DNA of 64,000 nt from positions 496,001-560,000 of the forward strand of contig NZ_CVRM01000011.1 of assembly GCF_001258055.1 (NCBI RefSeq), in the 5' to 3' direction. The notes under the pieces were generated by a model, which had not been told where the DNA came from, made no database searches, and saw nothing but the letters and a program-made list of their open reading frames with translations. Both the position numbers and the translations under genes were made by a program. Of the stretch, positions 1 to 8,935 are shown piece after piece; position 1 is the first letter of the stretch; every line of letters starts with the position of its first letter. This stretch comes from Phaeobacter italicus (GTDB lineage: Bacteria; Pseudomonadota; Alphaproteobacteria; Rhodobacterales; Rhodobacteraceae).

Positions 1-132
1 TTCTACGCGGTACGTGCGCTCAAGGCGATGGGTGTGGATACGGACAAAGGTGTGCTGCGGTTGAGTTTCACACATTATACCTCTGAAAAGGAGGTGACAC
101 AGTTGATGGAGGCCCTAGATCGCGTGTTGTAA
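1..132 (+). CDS. Class V aminotransferase / cysteine desulfurase, C-terminal fragment
   Basis: These are the last 43 codons of a gene that begins before the window; the frame is open from base 1 to a TAA at 130-132. The visible end (LRLSFTHYTSEKEV, then LMEALDRVL) resembles the C-terminal small domain of PLP-dependent class V aminotransferases of the NifS/cysteine desulfurase type, where an R-x-S segment lies near the substrate and the chain ends in an amphipathic helix. The catalytic lysine lies outside the window, so the substrate cannot be judged. It is followed after 31 bases by the photolyase gene on the same strand. Confidence 0.55.
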   Translation, partial: FYAVRALKAMGVDTDKGVLRLSFTHYTSEKEVTQLMEALDRVL

Positions 133-146
133 ACACGTGTGAACAA
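127..146. promoter_or_regulatory. 20-bp dyad ahead of the photolyase gene
   Basis: The pattern is TTGT-NN-ACACGTGT-NN-ACAA. It is a symmetric element centred at 136/137 that overlaps the stop codon of the upstream gene and ends 17 bases before the photolyase ATG. It could be a repressor operator or a short RNA hairpin. There is no T-run, so it is not a classical terminator. No regulator is known for it. Confidence 0.3.
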
Positions 147-163
147 GGGACCTTGACCGCTCC

Positions 164-1600
164 ATGACTGATGGAATTCCGGCAAATGCGCCGGTGATCT
201 GGTGGATCAGGCGCGATTTGCGCCTGTCCGACAACGCAGCCCTGACCGCCGCCGTCGACAGCGGCGCGCCGGTGCTGCCGGTGTTCATCTTTGACAGCCA
301 GGATGAAGATCTCGGCGCTGCCCCACGGTTTCGTCTGGGGCTCGGGCTTGAACACCTGGCGCAGCGGCTGGAGAGGCTGGGCAGTCGGCTGATCCTGCGG
401 CGCGGCTCGGCGCTTCAGGTGTTGCAGGATCTGCTGAAAGAGACGGGCGCGCAGGCCGTTCACTGGACCCGCGCCTATGATCCGGCCAGCCGGGCGCGCG
501 ACACGCTGATTAAAGAAACCTTAAAATCCCAAGGTGTTGCAGCGCATTCTTACAGTGGAAATCTCCTGTTTGAACCCTGGACTGTGGAAACCAAGACGGG
601 GGGGATGTACCGTGTCTATACCCCGTTCTGGCGCGCGGTGCGGGGCCGTGATGTGCCGGGTCTCTTGGTGGCACCCGGGACGATCCCCGCGCCAGAGCAG
701 TGGCCAAACTCCGACCAGCTGGACACATGGAAATTGGCCGCTGCCATGCGCCGGGGCGCGCCTGTGCTGGCGGCCCATTGCCGGGTCGGGGAAGAGGCGG
801 CGCAGGACCGGCTGGATGAATTTATCGAAACCGGCATCGCCCGCTATCAGGATCTGCGCGATCTGCCCGCCGTGGATGGCACATCTGGTCTGTCGGAAAA
901 TCTCGCCTGGGGAGAGATCAGCCCGCAACGCATGTGGCACCGAGGGGCAGAGGCAATGGCGCAGGGCGCTGCGGGGGCGGAAACCTTCCTCAAGGAGGTG
1001 GTCTGGCGCGAGTTTGCCTATCACCTCATGTTCCACACCCCCCATATCCTGACCAAGAGCTGGCGCGAGGAATGGCAGTCCTTTGCGTGGTCAGAGAACG
1101 AAGACACCCCAGAGGTGCTGGCCTGGAAACAGGGGCGCACTGGCTACCGCTTTGTCGACGCCGCGATGCGTGAGCTGTATGTGACCGGCAAGATGCATAA
1201 CCGGGCACGCATGATCGTTGCGAGCTTTCTGACCAAACACATGCTCACCCATTGGCGGATCGGCCAGAAGTGGTTTGAGCATTGCCTTGTGGATTGGGAT
1301 CCGGCCTCCAATGCGATGGGCTGGCAGTGGGTGGCAGGCTCCGGGCCGGACGCCGCGCCTTTTTTTCGGGTTTTCAACCCGGATGGCCAATTGGACAAAT
1401 TCGACCCCAAGGGGCGCTATCAGGCGCAATGGATCGCCGAAGGAAACCCCAAACCGCCAGACACGGCGCGCGCCTTTTTCACGGCTTGCCCCAAATCCTG
1501 GCAGCTCTCTGCGGATATGGCCCGCCCCCGGCCCATCCTTGATCTTAAGGCCGGGCGCGAGCGCGCTCTGGAGGCTTATCACAACCGCGACAAAGGGTAG
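164..1600 (+). CDS. phrB: Deoxyribodipyrimidine photo-lyase
   Basis: A 478-aa class I CPD photolyase, the usual length for the family. It uses FADH- and blue or near-UV light to split cyclobutane pyrimidine dimers in DNA. The N-terminal antenna domain begins with WWIRRDLRLSDN (residues 13-24). The C-terminal FAD domain contains VWREFAYHLMFH and, near residues 375-405, the typical WDPASN...WQWVAGSG and APFFRVFNP stretch. The ATG at 164 leaves a normal N-terminus. The next gene is cfa. In Rhodobacter sphaeroides, phrA and cfaA are, from memory, both members of the RpoE/ChrR singlet-oxygen regulon, so the pairing suggests a shared light-stress role. I could not find a convincing RpoE promoter here. 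Confidence 0.95.
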   Translation: MTDGIPANAPVIWWIRRDLRLSDNAALTAAVDSGAPVLPVFIFDSQDEDLGAAPRFRLGLGLEHLAQRLERLGSRLILRRGSALQVLQDLLKETGAQAVHWTRAYDPASRARDTLIKETLKSQGVAAHSYSGNLLFEPWTVETKTGGMYRVYTPFWRAVRGRDVPGLLVAPGTIPAPEQWPNSDQLDTWKLAAAMRRGAPVLAAHCRVGEEAAQDRLDEFIETGIARYQDLRDLPAVDGTSGLSENLAWGEISPQRMWHRGAEAMAQGAAGAETFLKEVVWREFAYHLMFHTPHILTKSWREEWQSFAWSENEDTPEVLAWKQGRTGYRFVDAAMRELYVTGKMHNRARMIVASFLTKHMLTHWRIGQKWFEHCLVDWDPASNAMGWQWVAGSGPDAAPFFRVFNPDGQLDKFDPKGRYQAQWIAEGNPKPPDTARAFFTACPKSWQLSADMARPRPILDLKAGRERALEAYHNRDKG

Positions 1601-1712
1601 GGCGGCCAGCCCGACCCCATCGGCGTTTCCGACAGATCCCTTGCCAGAAACGCCTGATTTGGCCTAGCCTTTTTCAAATCTTGTCATTTGAAGGGAAAGG
1701 GGGTCGCGCCAC

Positions 1713-2918
1713 ATGCTGCTCACAACGACCGAAGGACAGAGCAACCTGCCGCGCTATTTCGCGGCCATCTTTGAGCGGCTGCAGGCGCTGGAGGTGGGGC
1801 AGCTGGACATCAAGCTTTCGGATGGGCGGGTGTTTCGGGTTGTGGGGCGCGAACCCGGACCTGCGGCAGATCTGATCATTCACAACGATGACAGCTTTAC
1901 CCGGCTGATCCGCGAGGGGGATCTGGGGTTCTCGGATGCGTATCTCGAAGGGTGGTGGAGCACATCGGATCTGCAGGATTTCATGGATCTGGTGCATCTG
2001 GGCTATGAACCGGTCTATGACGGCTTTCCGGGCAGCGCCCTGATCCGGGCCTATGAACAGTTCCGTTTCTGGCTGCAGCGCAATCACCGAACCCAGGCGC
2101 GGGCAAACATTTCCTATCACTATGACCTTGGGAATGATTTCTACGCGCTCTGGCTTGACGACACGATGACCTATTCCAGCGCAATCTTTGAAACCGGCCA
2201 GGAAAGTCTGGAGGCAGCCCAAACCGCAAAATACGCCTCAATGGTGGATCAGATGGGCGTCAAACCCGGTGATCACGTGCTGGAGGTCGGCTGTGGCTGG
2301 GGCGGTTTTGCGGAATATGCGGCGCGCGAACGCGGCTTGCGGGTGACGGGGCTGACCATCAGCGAAGAACAGTTGAAGTTCGCGCGCGAGCGCATTGATA
2401 AGGCAGGCCTTTCAGGTCAGGTAGAGCTGCGGATGCAGGACTACCGCGACTGCAAGGGAGAGTTCGATGGCATTGCCTCGATCGAGATGTTCGAGGCGGT
2501 CGGGGAAAAATACTGGCCTGCCTATTTCAAGATGATCCGCGACCGGCTGCGCCCCGGCGCACGGGCGACGCTGCAGATCATCACCGTCGGGGACCACCGC
2601 TGGGAGGTCTATAAACGCGGGGTTGATTTCATTCAGAAACACATCTTTCCCGGCGGCATGCTGCCTGCGCCAAAGATTCTGCGCGAACAGGTGGAAAACG
2701 CAGGGTTGCAGATCGTCAAATCACTGGAATTCGGTGACAGCTATGACCAGACGCTGCGGCGGTGGCACCATACCTTCAACGACCGTTGGGACGAAGTTGC
2801 CGCCATGGGCTTTGACGATCGCTTTAGAAAAATGTGGAACTTCTATCTAACCTCTTGCGCCTCGGCCTTTCGGGCGGGCACTTGTGATGTGACGCAGGTC
2901 ACGATCTCTCACCGCTGA
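1713..2918 (+). CDS. cfa: Cyclopropane-fatty-acyl-phospholipid synthase
   Basis: A 401-aa SAM-dependent enzyme that adds a methylene bridge across cis double bonds of acyl chains in membrane phospholipids. The SAM-binding motif VLEVGCGWGGFAEYAARE lies near residues 189-206, followed by LTISEEQLKFARERI, which is characteristic of the CFA synthase family. YHYDLGNDFYALWLD (about residues 135-149) is another family signature. The N-terminal 100 residues form the lipid-facing domain. It lies 112 bases after phrB and 16 bases before trgA, so all three could be on one transcript. Its neighbours fit a role in membrane protection under oxidative or light stress. Confidence 0.93.
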   Translation: MLLTTTEGQSNLPRYFAAIFERLQALEVGQLDIKLSDGRVFRVVGREPGPAADLIIHNDDSFTRLIREGDLGFSDAYLEGWWSTSDLQDFMDLVHLGYEPVYDGFPGSALIRAYEQFRFWLQRNHRTQARANISYHYDLGNDFYALWLDDTMTYSSAIFETGQESLEAAQTAKYASMVDQMGVKPGDHVLEVGCGWGGFAEYAARERGLRVTGLTISEEQLKFARERIDKAGLSGQVELRMQDYRDCKGEFDGIASIEMFEAVGEKYWPAYFKMIRDRLRPGARATLQIITVGDHRWEVYKRGVDFIQKHIFPGGMLPAPKILREQVENAGLQIVKSLEFGDSYDQTLRRWHHTFNDRWDEVAAMGFDDRFRKMWNFYLTSCASAFRAGTCDVTQVTISHR

Positions 2919-2934
2919 TACGGAAGCCGACACA

Positions 2935-3375
2935 ATGCCCACTGCCGCCCGTTTGATCGCCGCTATCTCTATGGCTCTGGTTGCGATTGTTGCCTCCTAC
3001 CTCATCATGCCTCTGCTGCCAGAGGGAACCGATTTTGGCTACTTTGTTCCGCTCAATGCAGGGCTTGGTTTGCTGGTCGGTTGGATCTGGGTTGGCCGCA
3101 AAACCGGCCACGGATTGGTGAACGCGATCAACAATGGCCTGACTGGCGTGGCTTTGCTGGTCCTTTGGGGTCTGTTCCTGCAAGGCGCGTGGGAAATGTT
3201 CCGCCTTGCCATGCGAAACCGATACGATGGTCCTTTTGAGGCGCTTTCAGCGATTTTTGTGATCGCTCTGGATTTCTTTTTTGTCATGGCGGTGCCACAT
3301 GTGTGGCTGGCGCTTGTGATTGGCGGCGTGTTCTCGGCTTTGTTGACCGAAAACGCCGCAAGACGCTGGCGTTGA
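2935..3375 (+). CDS. trgA: TrgA family membrane protein (tellurite resistance locus)
   Basis: A 146-aa, very hydrophobic protein with four probable membrane helices (about residues 5-25, 36-54, 62-85 and 100-138, the last possibly a hairpin). The sequence alone gives no catalytic motif. The order trgA-trgB-cysK is the arrangement described for the trgAB/cysK locus that contributes to high-level tellurite resistance in Rhodobacter sphaeroides, and that order is the main basis for the name. The following gene starts only 4 bases after its stop. The biochemical role of TrgA is not known. Confidence 0.75.
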   Translation: MPTAARLIAAISMALVAIVASYLIMPLLPEGTDFGYFVPLNAGLGLLVGWIWVGRKTGHGLVNAINNGLTGVALLVLWGLFLQGAWEMFRLAMRNRYDGPFEALSAIFVIALDFFFVMAVPHVWLALVIGGVFSALLTENAARRWR

Positions 3376-3379
3376 GGGC

Positions 3380-4531
3380 TTGAACTCCAACGGGACTGCG
3401 ATTTTGGTTGATCTTTTTGTCTATGGCACGCTGCGCCATGTGCCTCTTTTGGAACTGATCCTGGGCCGCACCGGTCCGGACCTTGACGTGCGCGAGGCCC
3501 ATCTGCCCGGACATGGTGCCTTTGCTGTTGTGGATCAGCCATTTCCGGCCATCGAGGAGCGAGAGGGCCACAGGGCGCCGGGGCTGCTGCTGCGGGGGCT
3601 GAGTCAGGACGACATGGATGCGCTCAACTTCTACGAAGGTGGTTTTGATTACACGCTGCGCCGGATGAACGTGACGCTGCAGGATGGCACGGTTTGCCCG
3701 GCGGATGTCTATTTTCCCGAACCGGGGCTTTGGCACACGGGCGATGTCTGGGATCTGGAGCAGTGGCAAGACAAATGGGGCGCCCTGTCGCTGCGCGCCG
3801 CCGAAGAGGTCATGGCCTATCGTGGACGGCTGACCGCCGCCGAGGTGGCCGAGCGGTTCCGCCCGATCCGTATCCGGGCAGCGGCCTGGCTTGCTGCGCA
3901 GGACCGACCGGCTGATCCAGACCACGACCTGAGCCGTGATGTCGTGGTCCATGCCCATAAACGCGCCTATGTGAATTTCTTCGCGATGGAAGAGATGGAT
4001 CTGCAATTCCGTCGCTACGATGGCAGCCTCAGCCCGGTGGTCAACCGTGGGGCGGCGCTGGTGGGGCAGGCCTCTGTCGTTCTGCCCTATGATCCGCGCC
4101 GCGATGCTGTTTTGCTGATCGAACAGTTCCGCGCGGCGACCTATATCGCGGGCTGTCGGACCCCTTGGATGTGGGAGCCGGTTGCGGGGCTGATTGATCC
4201 GGGCGAAACCGCAGAGCAGGCCGCCCACCGCGAGGCGCAGGAGGAGGCGGGCCTGTCTCTCACGTCGCTGGAGACGGTTACACGGGCCTATCCGTCAAGC
4301 GGAGCATCGGGCGAATTCCTGCATATCTTCGTGGGGATCTGCGATCTGGACACCGTCGGAGAGGGCGGTGGCCTTGATAGCGAAAACGAGGACATTCGCA
4401 GCCAGATCCTGAGTTTTGACGCTCTGATGGAGGGCATCGACGCCCAGATCTATCAGGACATGCCATTGGTCACGGCGGCGCTCTGGCTTGCCCGTCACCG
4501 CGACCGCCTGCGCCGCGCGCAGACCATGTAA
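3380..4531 (+). CDS. trgB: TrgB: gamma-glutamylcyclotransferase-like plus NUDIX domain protein
   Basis: A 383-aa two-domain protein. The N-terminus (about residues 8-115) has the LFVYGTLRH signature of the AIG2/gamma-glutamylcyclotransferase-like fold. The C-terminal part (about 215-375) is a NUDIX hydrolase with a full box at about 270-292 (GLIDPGETAEQAAHREA, then QEEAGL), fitting G-x5-E-x7-REUXEEXGU. An ADP-ribose pyrophosphatase-like activity is likely for the NUDIX half; the natural substrate is unknown. The TTG start at 3380 directly follows the trgA stop, with GAGG overlapping that stop. An alternative TTG lies at 3404, so the exact N-terminus is uncertain. Named from the trgA-trgB-cysK context. 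Confidence 0.82.
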   Translation: MNSNGTAILVDLFVYGTLRHVPLLELILGRTGPDLDVREAHLPGHGAFAVVDQPFPAIEEREGHRAPGLLLRGLSQDDMDALNFYEGGFDYTLRRMNVTLQDGTVCPADVYFPEPGLWHTGDVWDLEQWQDKWGALSLRAAEEVMAYRGRLTAAEVAERFRPIRIRAAAWLAAQDRPADPDHDLSRDVVVHAHKRAYVNFFAMEEMDLQFRRYDGSLSPVVNRGAALVGQASVVLPYDPRRDAVLLIEQFRAATYIAGCRTPWMWEPVAGLIDPGETAEQAAHREAQEEAGLSLTSLETVTRAYPSSGASGEFLHIFVGICDLDTVGEGGGLDSENEDIRSQILSFDALMEGIDAQIYQDMPLVTAALWLARHRDRLRRAQTM

Positions 4532-4534
4532 CAC

Positions 4535-4564
4535 GACCTGCAAGCCGGACTGACGGCTTGTGGT
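4535..4564. other. Stem-loop between trgB and cysK
   Basis: CAAGCCG at 4541-4547 pairs with CGGCTTG at 4554-4560 around a 6-base loop, and flanking GACC/GGTC can lengthen the stem. No T-run follows. It may act as an mRNA processing or stability element, or as a weak attenuator, between trgB and cysK. Confidence 0.35.
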
Positions 4565-4612
4565 CCAACTGCCCCTTGGCTACACCTCAAGGGAATGATC
4601 GAAAGGGATACC

Positions 4613-5647
4613 ATGCGCATTGCACATGATCTGGCCGATGCGATCGGCCACACGCCTCTGATCCGTCTGAACCGCGTCAGCGATGAAACCGGATGCGAGA
4701 TTCTGGGAAAAGCCGAGTTCATGAACCCCGGCCAATCGGTCAAGGACCGCGCCGCGCTCTACATCATCAAGGATGCCATCGCCCGCGGTGATCTGAAACC
4801 CGGCGGAACCATCGTTGAGGGGACGGCAGGCAACACCGGGATCGGCCTTGCGCTGGTCGGTGCCTCGATGGGCTTCAAGACCGTGATCGTGATCCCCGAA
4901 ACCCAGTCCGAAGAAAAAAAGGACATGCTGCGTCTGGCCGGGGCACAGCTGGTGCAGGTGCCTGCGGCGCCCTATCGCAACCCCAACAACTTTGTGCGCT
5001 ATTCGGAACGTCTGGCCAAGGAACTGGCCAAGACCGAACCCAACGGCGCGATCTGGGCCAACCAGTTTGACAACGTGGCGAACCGTCAGGCCCACGTCGA
5101 AACCACCGGCCCCGAGATCTGGGAACAGACCGACGGCAAGGTTGATGGCTTTGTCTGTGCGGTTGGTTCTGGCGGCACCTTGGCGGGTGTGGCCGAGGCG
5201 CTCCAGCCTAAGGGTGTAAAGATTGGTCTGGCAGATCCGATGGGGGCTGCGCTTTATTCCTACTACACCACGGGCGAGCTCGCCTCTGAAGGTGGCTCCA
5301 TCGCCGAGGGCATCGGTCAGGTGCGCATCACCAAAAATCTTGACGGATTTAAGCCTGATTTTGCCTATCAGGTGGCCGACGAGGATGCGCTGCCCTATGT
5401 GTTTGATCTGCTGCACGAAGAAGGTCTGGTGCTGGGCGGCTCCTCTGCGATCAACATCGCAGGTGCGGTGCGCATGGCAAAGGATCTTGGGCCGGGCAAA
5501 ACGATCGTGACGGTGCTGTGTGACTATGGCACCCGCTATCAGTCCAAGCTCTTCAACCCGGACTTCCTGCGCGAGAAAAATCTGCCGGTGCCTGATTGGA
5601 TGACCCATACACCGGCTTCAATTCCCGGTGTATTCGAGGACGTATGA
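4613..5647 (+). CDS. cysK: Cysteine synthase A (O-acetylserine sulfhydrylase)
   Basis: A 344-aa fold-type II PLP enzyme that makes L-cysteine from O-acetyl-L-serine and sulfide. The PLP lysine is in NPGQSVKDRAAL (about residue 44), and the phosphate/substrate loop is GTAGNTG (about 72-78). A conserved GSGGTLAG is near residue 185. I chose the ATG at 4613 because AAAGGG sits 5 bases upstream; an upstream ATG at 4595 would add six residues. cysK belongs to the R. sphaeroides tellurite-resistance locus, where thiol supply is thought to matter for tellurite reduction. Its stop overlaps the start of the MscS gene (ATGA), so the two are probably translationally coupled. Confidence 0.93.
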   Translation: MRIAHDLADAIGHTPLIRLNRVSDETGCEILGKAEFMNPGQSVKDRAALYIIKDAIARGDLKPGGTIVEGTAGNTGIGLALVGASMGFKTVIVIPETQSEEKKDMLRLAGAQLVQVPAAPYRNPNNFVRYSERLAKELAKTEPNGAIWANQFDNVANRQAHVETTGPEIWEQTDGKVDGFVCAVGSGGTLAGVAEALQPKGVKIGLADPMGAALYSYYTTGELASEGGSIAEGIGQVRITKNLDGFKPDFAYQVADEDALPYVFDLLHEEGLVLGGSSAINIAGAVRMAKDLGPGKTIVTVLCDYGTRYQSKLFNPDFLREKNLPVPDWMTHTPASIPGVFEDV

Positions 5648-8142
5648 CACCTTTAAAAAATCTGTTTTTCAACATGATGGCGGGGCTGATCCTGGTGATT
5701 GGCCTCGCTTTCCCACTCTCGGCCCAGACCTCTGAACAGGCGCGCAGCTACTACGATAGCTGGTTGCGGACCGCAGAACGCGCCGAGGATGTCATCGACA
5801 CCAGCCGCGCCTCCAACATCGCGCTGGAACAGCTGCGCAAGGATCTGACCGACTACCGGCAGACCTTCCAGACCAAGCGCAGCGAAAACGGTGACCGCAT
5901 TCAGACATTGCAGGGCCAGCTTGATGCCCTTGGACCGGCCCCCGCCGAAGGCGAGAGCGAGCCGGAAGATATCGCGCTGCTGCGCGAGGCTCTGACCAAG
6001 CAGCTCAACCAGCTGCGCGTGCCCCGCATCGTCGCCGAAGAGGCCTACAGCCGCGCCGACGGCCTGATCAACGAAATCGACAAGATCGTTCGGGACCGGC
6101 TGACCAGACGGCTGTTGGAGCGCGGGCCATCCCCGCTGAACCCCGAACACTGGCAGCAGGCGCTGCGCGACATGGGGGTGGCGATCCGGTCGATCGGCAA
6201 TGAAACCGTGTCACAGCTGCGCAGTGATACGACGGGGGAGCGCATTCGTGGCGATCTCGTCGGTATTCTGGCGCTGCTGATCCTCGCCGTGCTGCTGATC
6301 CTGCGGGGGCGCCCCTGGGCCCACCGGGCCGGTGATTTTCTGCGTGGCTACGGGGCAAAGGGCACTGGGGTCTGGACCTTCGTGGTCTCGCTCCTACAGG
6401 TGTTCTTGCCGCTGGTTGGCATCATCATCCTCGCCGCTGCCATTGATCTGTCGGGCATTCTGGGGGTGCGGGGCAGTATTTTCCTCGACGCGATGCCCGC
6501 CTGGGCCTTTATCATCCTGTCCTTCCACTGGATGGGCGAGCGGCTCTATGCGGCGCGCATTGAAAACGACCTGTTCCCGATCGACGATCGGTACCAGTCG
6601 GAAACCCGGTTCCTGATCTGGGCGATGGCGGTGGTCCTTGTCGTGCAGGACGCCTTGGCAACGCTGGAGGGCATCCAGAACATCACCGAGAGCAGCATCG
6701 CGGTCTTCAGCTTTCCGCTGATCGTCGCCGCGGCGCTGATCCTGCTGCGGCTGAACCGCATCGGCAGCAAGCAGCGACAGGCGCAAGAGGCCCAGAGCGA
6801 AGAGGGCGACGAGAGCGCCATTGCAGCCGGCGCCAACCGGGTGATTTCGGTGATCCGGCGGGCCACCTATCTCCTTGGCTTTGCGGCACCGGTGCTTGCG
6901 GCTCTTGGGTATATGAACGCGGCCGAGGCGCTGATCTACCCGGCCATGCTGACGCTGGCTGTGCTGGCCGGGCTGTTCGTGTTGCAGCGGTTCTTCTCTG
7001 ACCTCTACGGGTTTGTCACCGGCAAGGGAGCAGCAGCAAGTGACACACTGTTCAGCGCCCTGATCGGTTTTGCGCTGGCGCTTTTGGCGTTGCCGGTGCT
7101 GGCGCTCATCTGGGGCGCGCGGGTCGCGGACCTGACAGAGCTGTGGTCGAACTTCCTCAAGGGGTTCCAGATCGGGGATACCAATATCTCTCCGACGGCC
7201 TTCATCACCTTTGTTGCGGTTTTTGCCATCGGCTATGCCGTCACACGCATGGTACAGGGCAGCCTGCGCAACACGCTCCTGCCCAAGACACGCATCGACC
7301 TTGGCGGCCAGAATGCCATCGTGTCGGGGATGGGCTATGTGGGGATCTTCCTCGCAGCGCTGATCGCCATTTCGATGGCCGGGCTTGATCTGTCATCGCT
7401 CGCCATTGTTGCTGGTGCGCTGTCGGTTGGCATCGGTTTTGGCCTGCAGACCATCGTGTCGAACTTTGTCTCCGGCATCATCCTGTTGGTGGAACGTCCG
7501 GTGTCCAAGGGCGACTGGATCGAAGTCGGGGGGCTCATGGGCTACGTGCGCGATATCTCCGTGCGCTCCACCCGCATCGAGACCTTTGACCGCACCGACG
7601 TGATTGTGCCGAACTCGGACCTGATTACCGGAACCGTCACGAACTACACCCGTGGCAACACCGTGGGCCGGGTGATCGTGCCGGTTGGGGTTGCCTATGG
7701 CACAGACCCCCGCAAGGTCGAGGCGATTTTGATCGAGGTCGCAAAGTCCCATCCGATGGTGCTGATGAACCCGGCACCTTCGGTGGTGTTCCAGGGCTTT
7801 GGCGCCGATAGCCTTGATTTCGAAATCCGCGCCATCCTGCGTGATGTGAACTGGGTTCTGTCGGTGAAATCCGACATGAACTATGACATCGCCCGCCGCT
7901 TTGAAGAGGCGGGGATCGAGATCCCGTTTGCACAACGCGACATCTGGATCCGCAACCCCGAAACGCTGGCCCAGGCCGCAGGCCAGGCGCCAGCCGCGGG
8001 GCAGGGCGCATCCAGCGGCAAATCCGGCTCCGCATGGTCCGGTGGCAGCTCGAAACCGCCAAAGCCGGATCTGGACGATCTGACACAGCGCGATGACAGC
8101 GACAGCACGACAAAAGACGACGGAGACGACGGTGATGACTGA
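5644..8142 (+). CDS. Large MscS-family mechanosensitive channel with N-terminal DUF3772 region
   Basis: An 832-aa inner-membrane protein. A signal peptide ends near residue 24 (PLSAQ). A periplasmic helical region follows (about 25-190, coiled-coil-like, DUF3772 type). After several membrane helices (about 205-550) comes the MscS core, with the pore-lining helix and GFGLQTIVSNFVSG at about 597-610, then the beta domain (RPVSKGDWIEVGG) and the C-terminal cytoplasmic vestibule. The last 50 residues are low-complexity and strongly acidic (DDGDDGDD). Channels of this class release solutes during hypo-osmotic shock. The start overlaps cysK and the stop overlaps the following editing-protein gene. 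Confidence 0.88.
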   Translation: MTPLKNLFFNMMAGLILVIGLAFPLSAQTSEQARSYYDSWLRTAERAEDVIDTSRASNIALEQLRKDLTDYRQTFQTKRSENGDRIQTLQGQLDALGPAPAEGESEPEDIALLREALTKQLNQLRVPRIVAEEAYSRADGLINEIDKIVRDRLTRRLLERGPSPLNPEHWQQALRDMGVAIRSIGNETVSQLRSDTTGERIRGDLVGILALLILAVLLILRGRPWAHRAGDFLRGYGAKGTGVWTFVVSLLQVFLPLVGIIILAAAIDLSGILGVRGSIFLDAMPAWAFIILSFHWMGERLYAARIENDLFPIDDRYQSETRFLIWAMAVVLVVQDALATLEGIQNITESSIAVFSFPLIVAAALILLRLNRIGSKQRQAQEAQSEEGDESAIAAGANRVISVIRRATYLLGFAAPVLAALGYMNAAEALIYPAMLTLAVLAGLFVLQRFFSDLYGFVTGKGAAASDTLFSALIGFALALLALPVLALIWGARVADLTELWSNFLKGFQIGDTNISPTAFITFVAVFAIGYAVTRMVQGSLRNTLLPKTRIDLGGQNAIVSGMGYVGIFLAALIAISMAGLDLSSLAIVAGALSVGIGFGLQTIVSNFVSGIILLVERPVSKGDWIEVGGLMGYVRDISVRSTRIETFDRTDVIVPNSDLITGTVTNYTRGNTVGRVIVPVGVAYGTDPRKVEAILIEVAKSHPMVLMNPAPSVVFQGFGADSLDFEIRAILRDVNWVLSVKSDMNYDIARRFEEAGIEIPFAQRDIWIRNPETLAQAAGQAPAAGQGASSGKSGSAWSGGSSKPPKPDLDDLTQRDDSDSTTKDDGDDGDD

Positions 8143-8854
8143 TCCCTTGTTCCAACAAGATGCCTACCTGCGCACAGCGGCAGGTCAGGTCATCTCTCAC
8201 ACCGAAGAAGGCGGGCTGGTTCTGAACCAGTCCGTCTTTTATCCAACTGGGGGTGGTCAGCCCGGCGACACCGGCGCGCTAAGCTGGGATGGCGGTCATC
8301 TGAGCATCATCAACACGGTCAAGGGCGAGGCAGGTGAGATTGTCCTGATCCCCGAGCCAGACGCGGCCCTGCCACCTGTGGGCGCTGCCGTCAGCCAGAG
8401 CCTCGACTGGGACCGTCGCATGGGCCACATGCGCATCCACACAGCATTGCATCTGTTGTCCGTTGTCCTGCCGTTGCCGGTCTCTGGCGGTGCGATCGGG
8501 GCCGAGAAGGGCCGGCTGGATTTCAACATGCCAGAGGCGCCCGAAGACAAGCAGGCGCTCGAAGATGCGCTCAATGCGCTGATTGCCCGCGATCTGGAGG
8601 TAACAGAGCGCTGGATCACCGACGCAGAGCTGGATGCCCAGCCCGATCTGGTGAAAACCATGTCGGTTTCACCACCCCGTGGCAGCGGCCGCATCCGCCT
8701 TGTTCGCATCGGAACCCAATCCGATCAGATCGACCTACAACCCTGCGGGGGAACCCACGTCAACCGGACCGGCGAAATCGGGGCTATCCGCCTTGGAAAG
8801 GTTGAAAAAAAGGGGAAACAGAACCGTCGCGTCTACATCCATTTGGTCGCGTAA
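8135..8854 (+). CDS. AlaX-type alanyl-tRNA editing protein
   Basis: A 239-aa free-standing relative of the AlaRS editing domain, which hydrolyses mischarged Ser-tRNA(Ala) or Gly-tRNA(Ala). The zinc ligands are visible as HTALH (about residues 107-111) and CGGTH (about 207-211), within the threonyl/alanyl-tRNA synthetase second additional domain. FYPTGGGQPGD near residue 36 is the usual N-terminal signature of AlaX-M/L forms. The ATG at 8135 overlaps the end of the MscS gene by 8 bases, so it is co-translated with the cysK-mscS unit. Substrate specificity cannot be read from the sequence. Confidence 0.85.
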   Translation: MTDPLFQQDAYLRTAAGQVISHTEEGGLVLNQSVFYPTGGGQPGDTGALSWDGGHLSIINTVKGEAGEIVLIPEPDAALPPVGAAVSQSLDWDRRMGHMRIHTALHLLSVVLPLPVSGGAIGAEKGRLDFNMPEAPEDKQALEDALNALIARDLEVTERWITDAELDAQPDLVKTMSVSPPRGSGRIRLVRIGTQSDQIDLQPCGGTHVNRTGEIGAIRLGKVEKKGKQNRRVYIHLVA

Positions 8855-8935
8855 CAAGTTCTTTGCAGGAAAGTGAATTTTTTGCTGTTTTCGCTCTTGC
8901 AATCCCCCCCGTGATCCGTCAAAAGTCCGCCCAAC

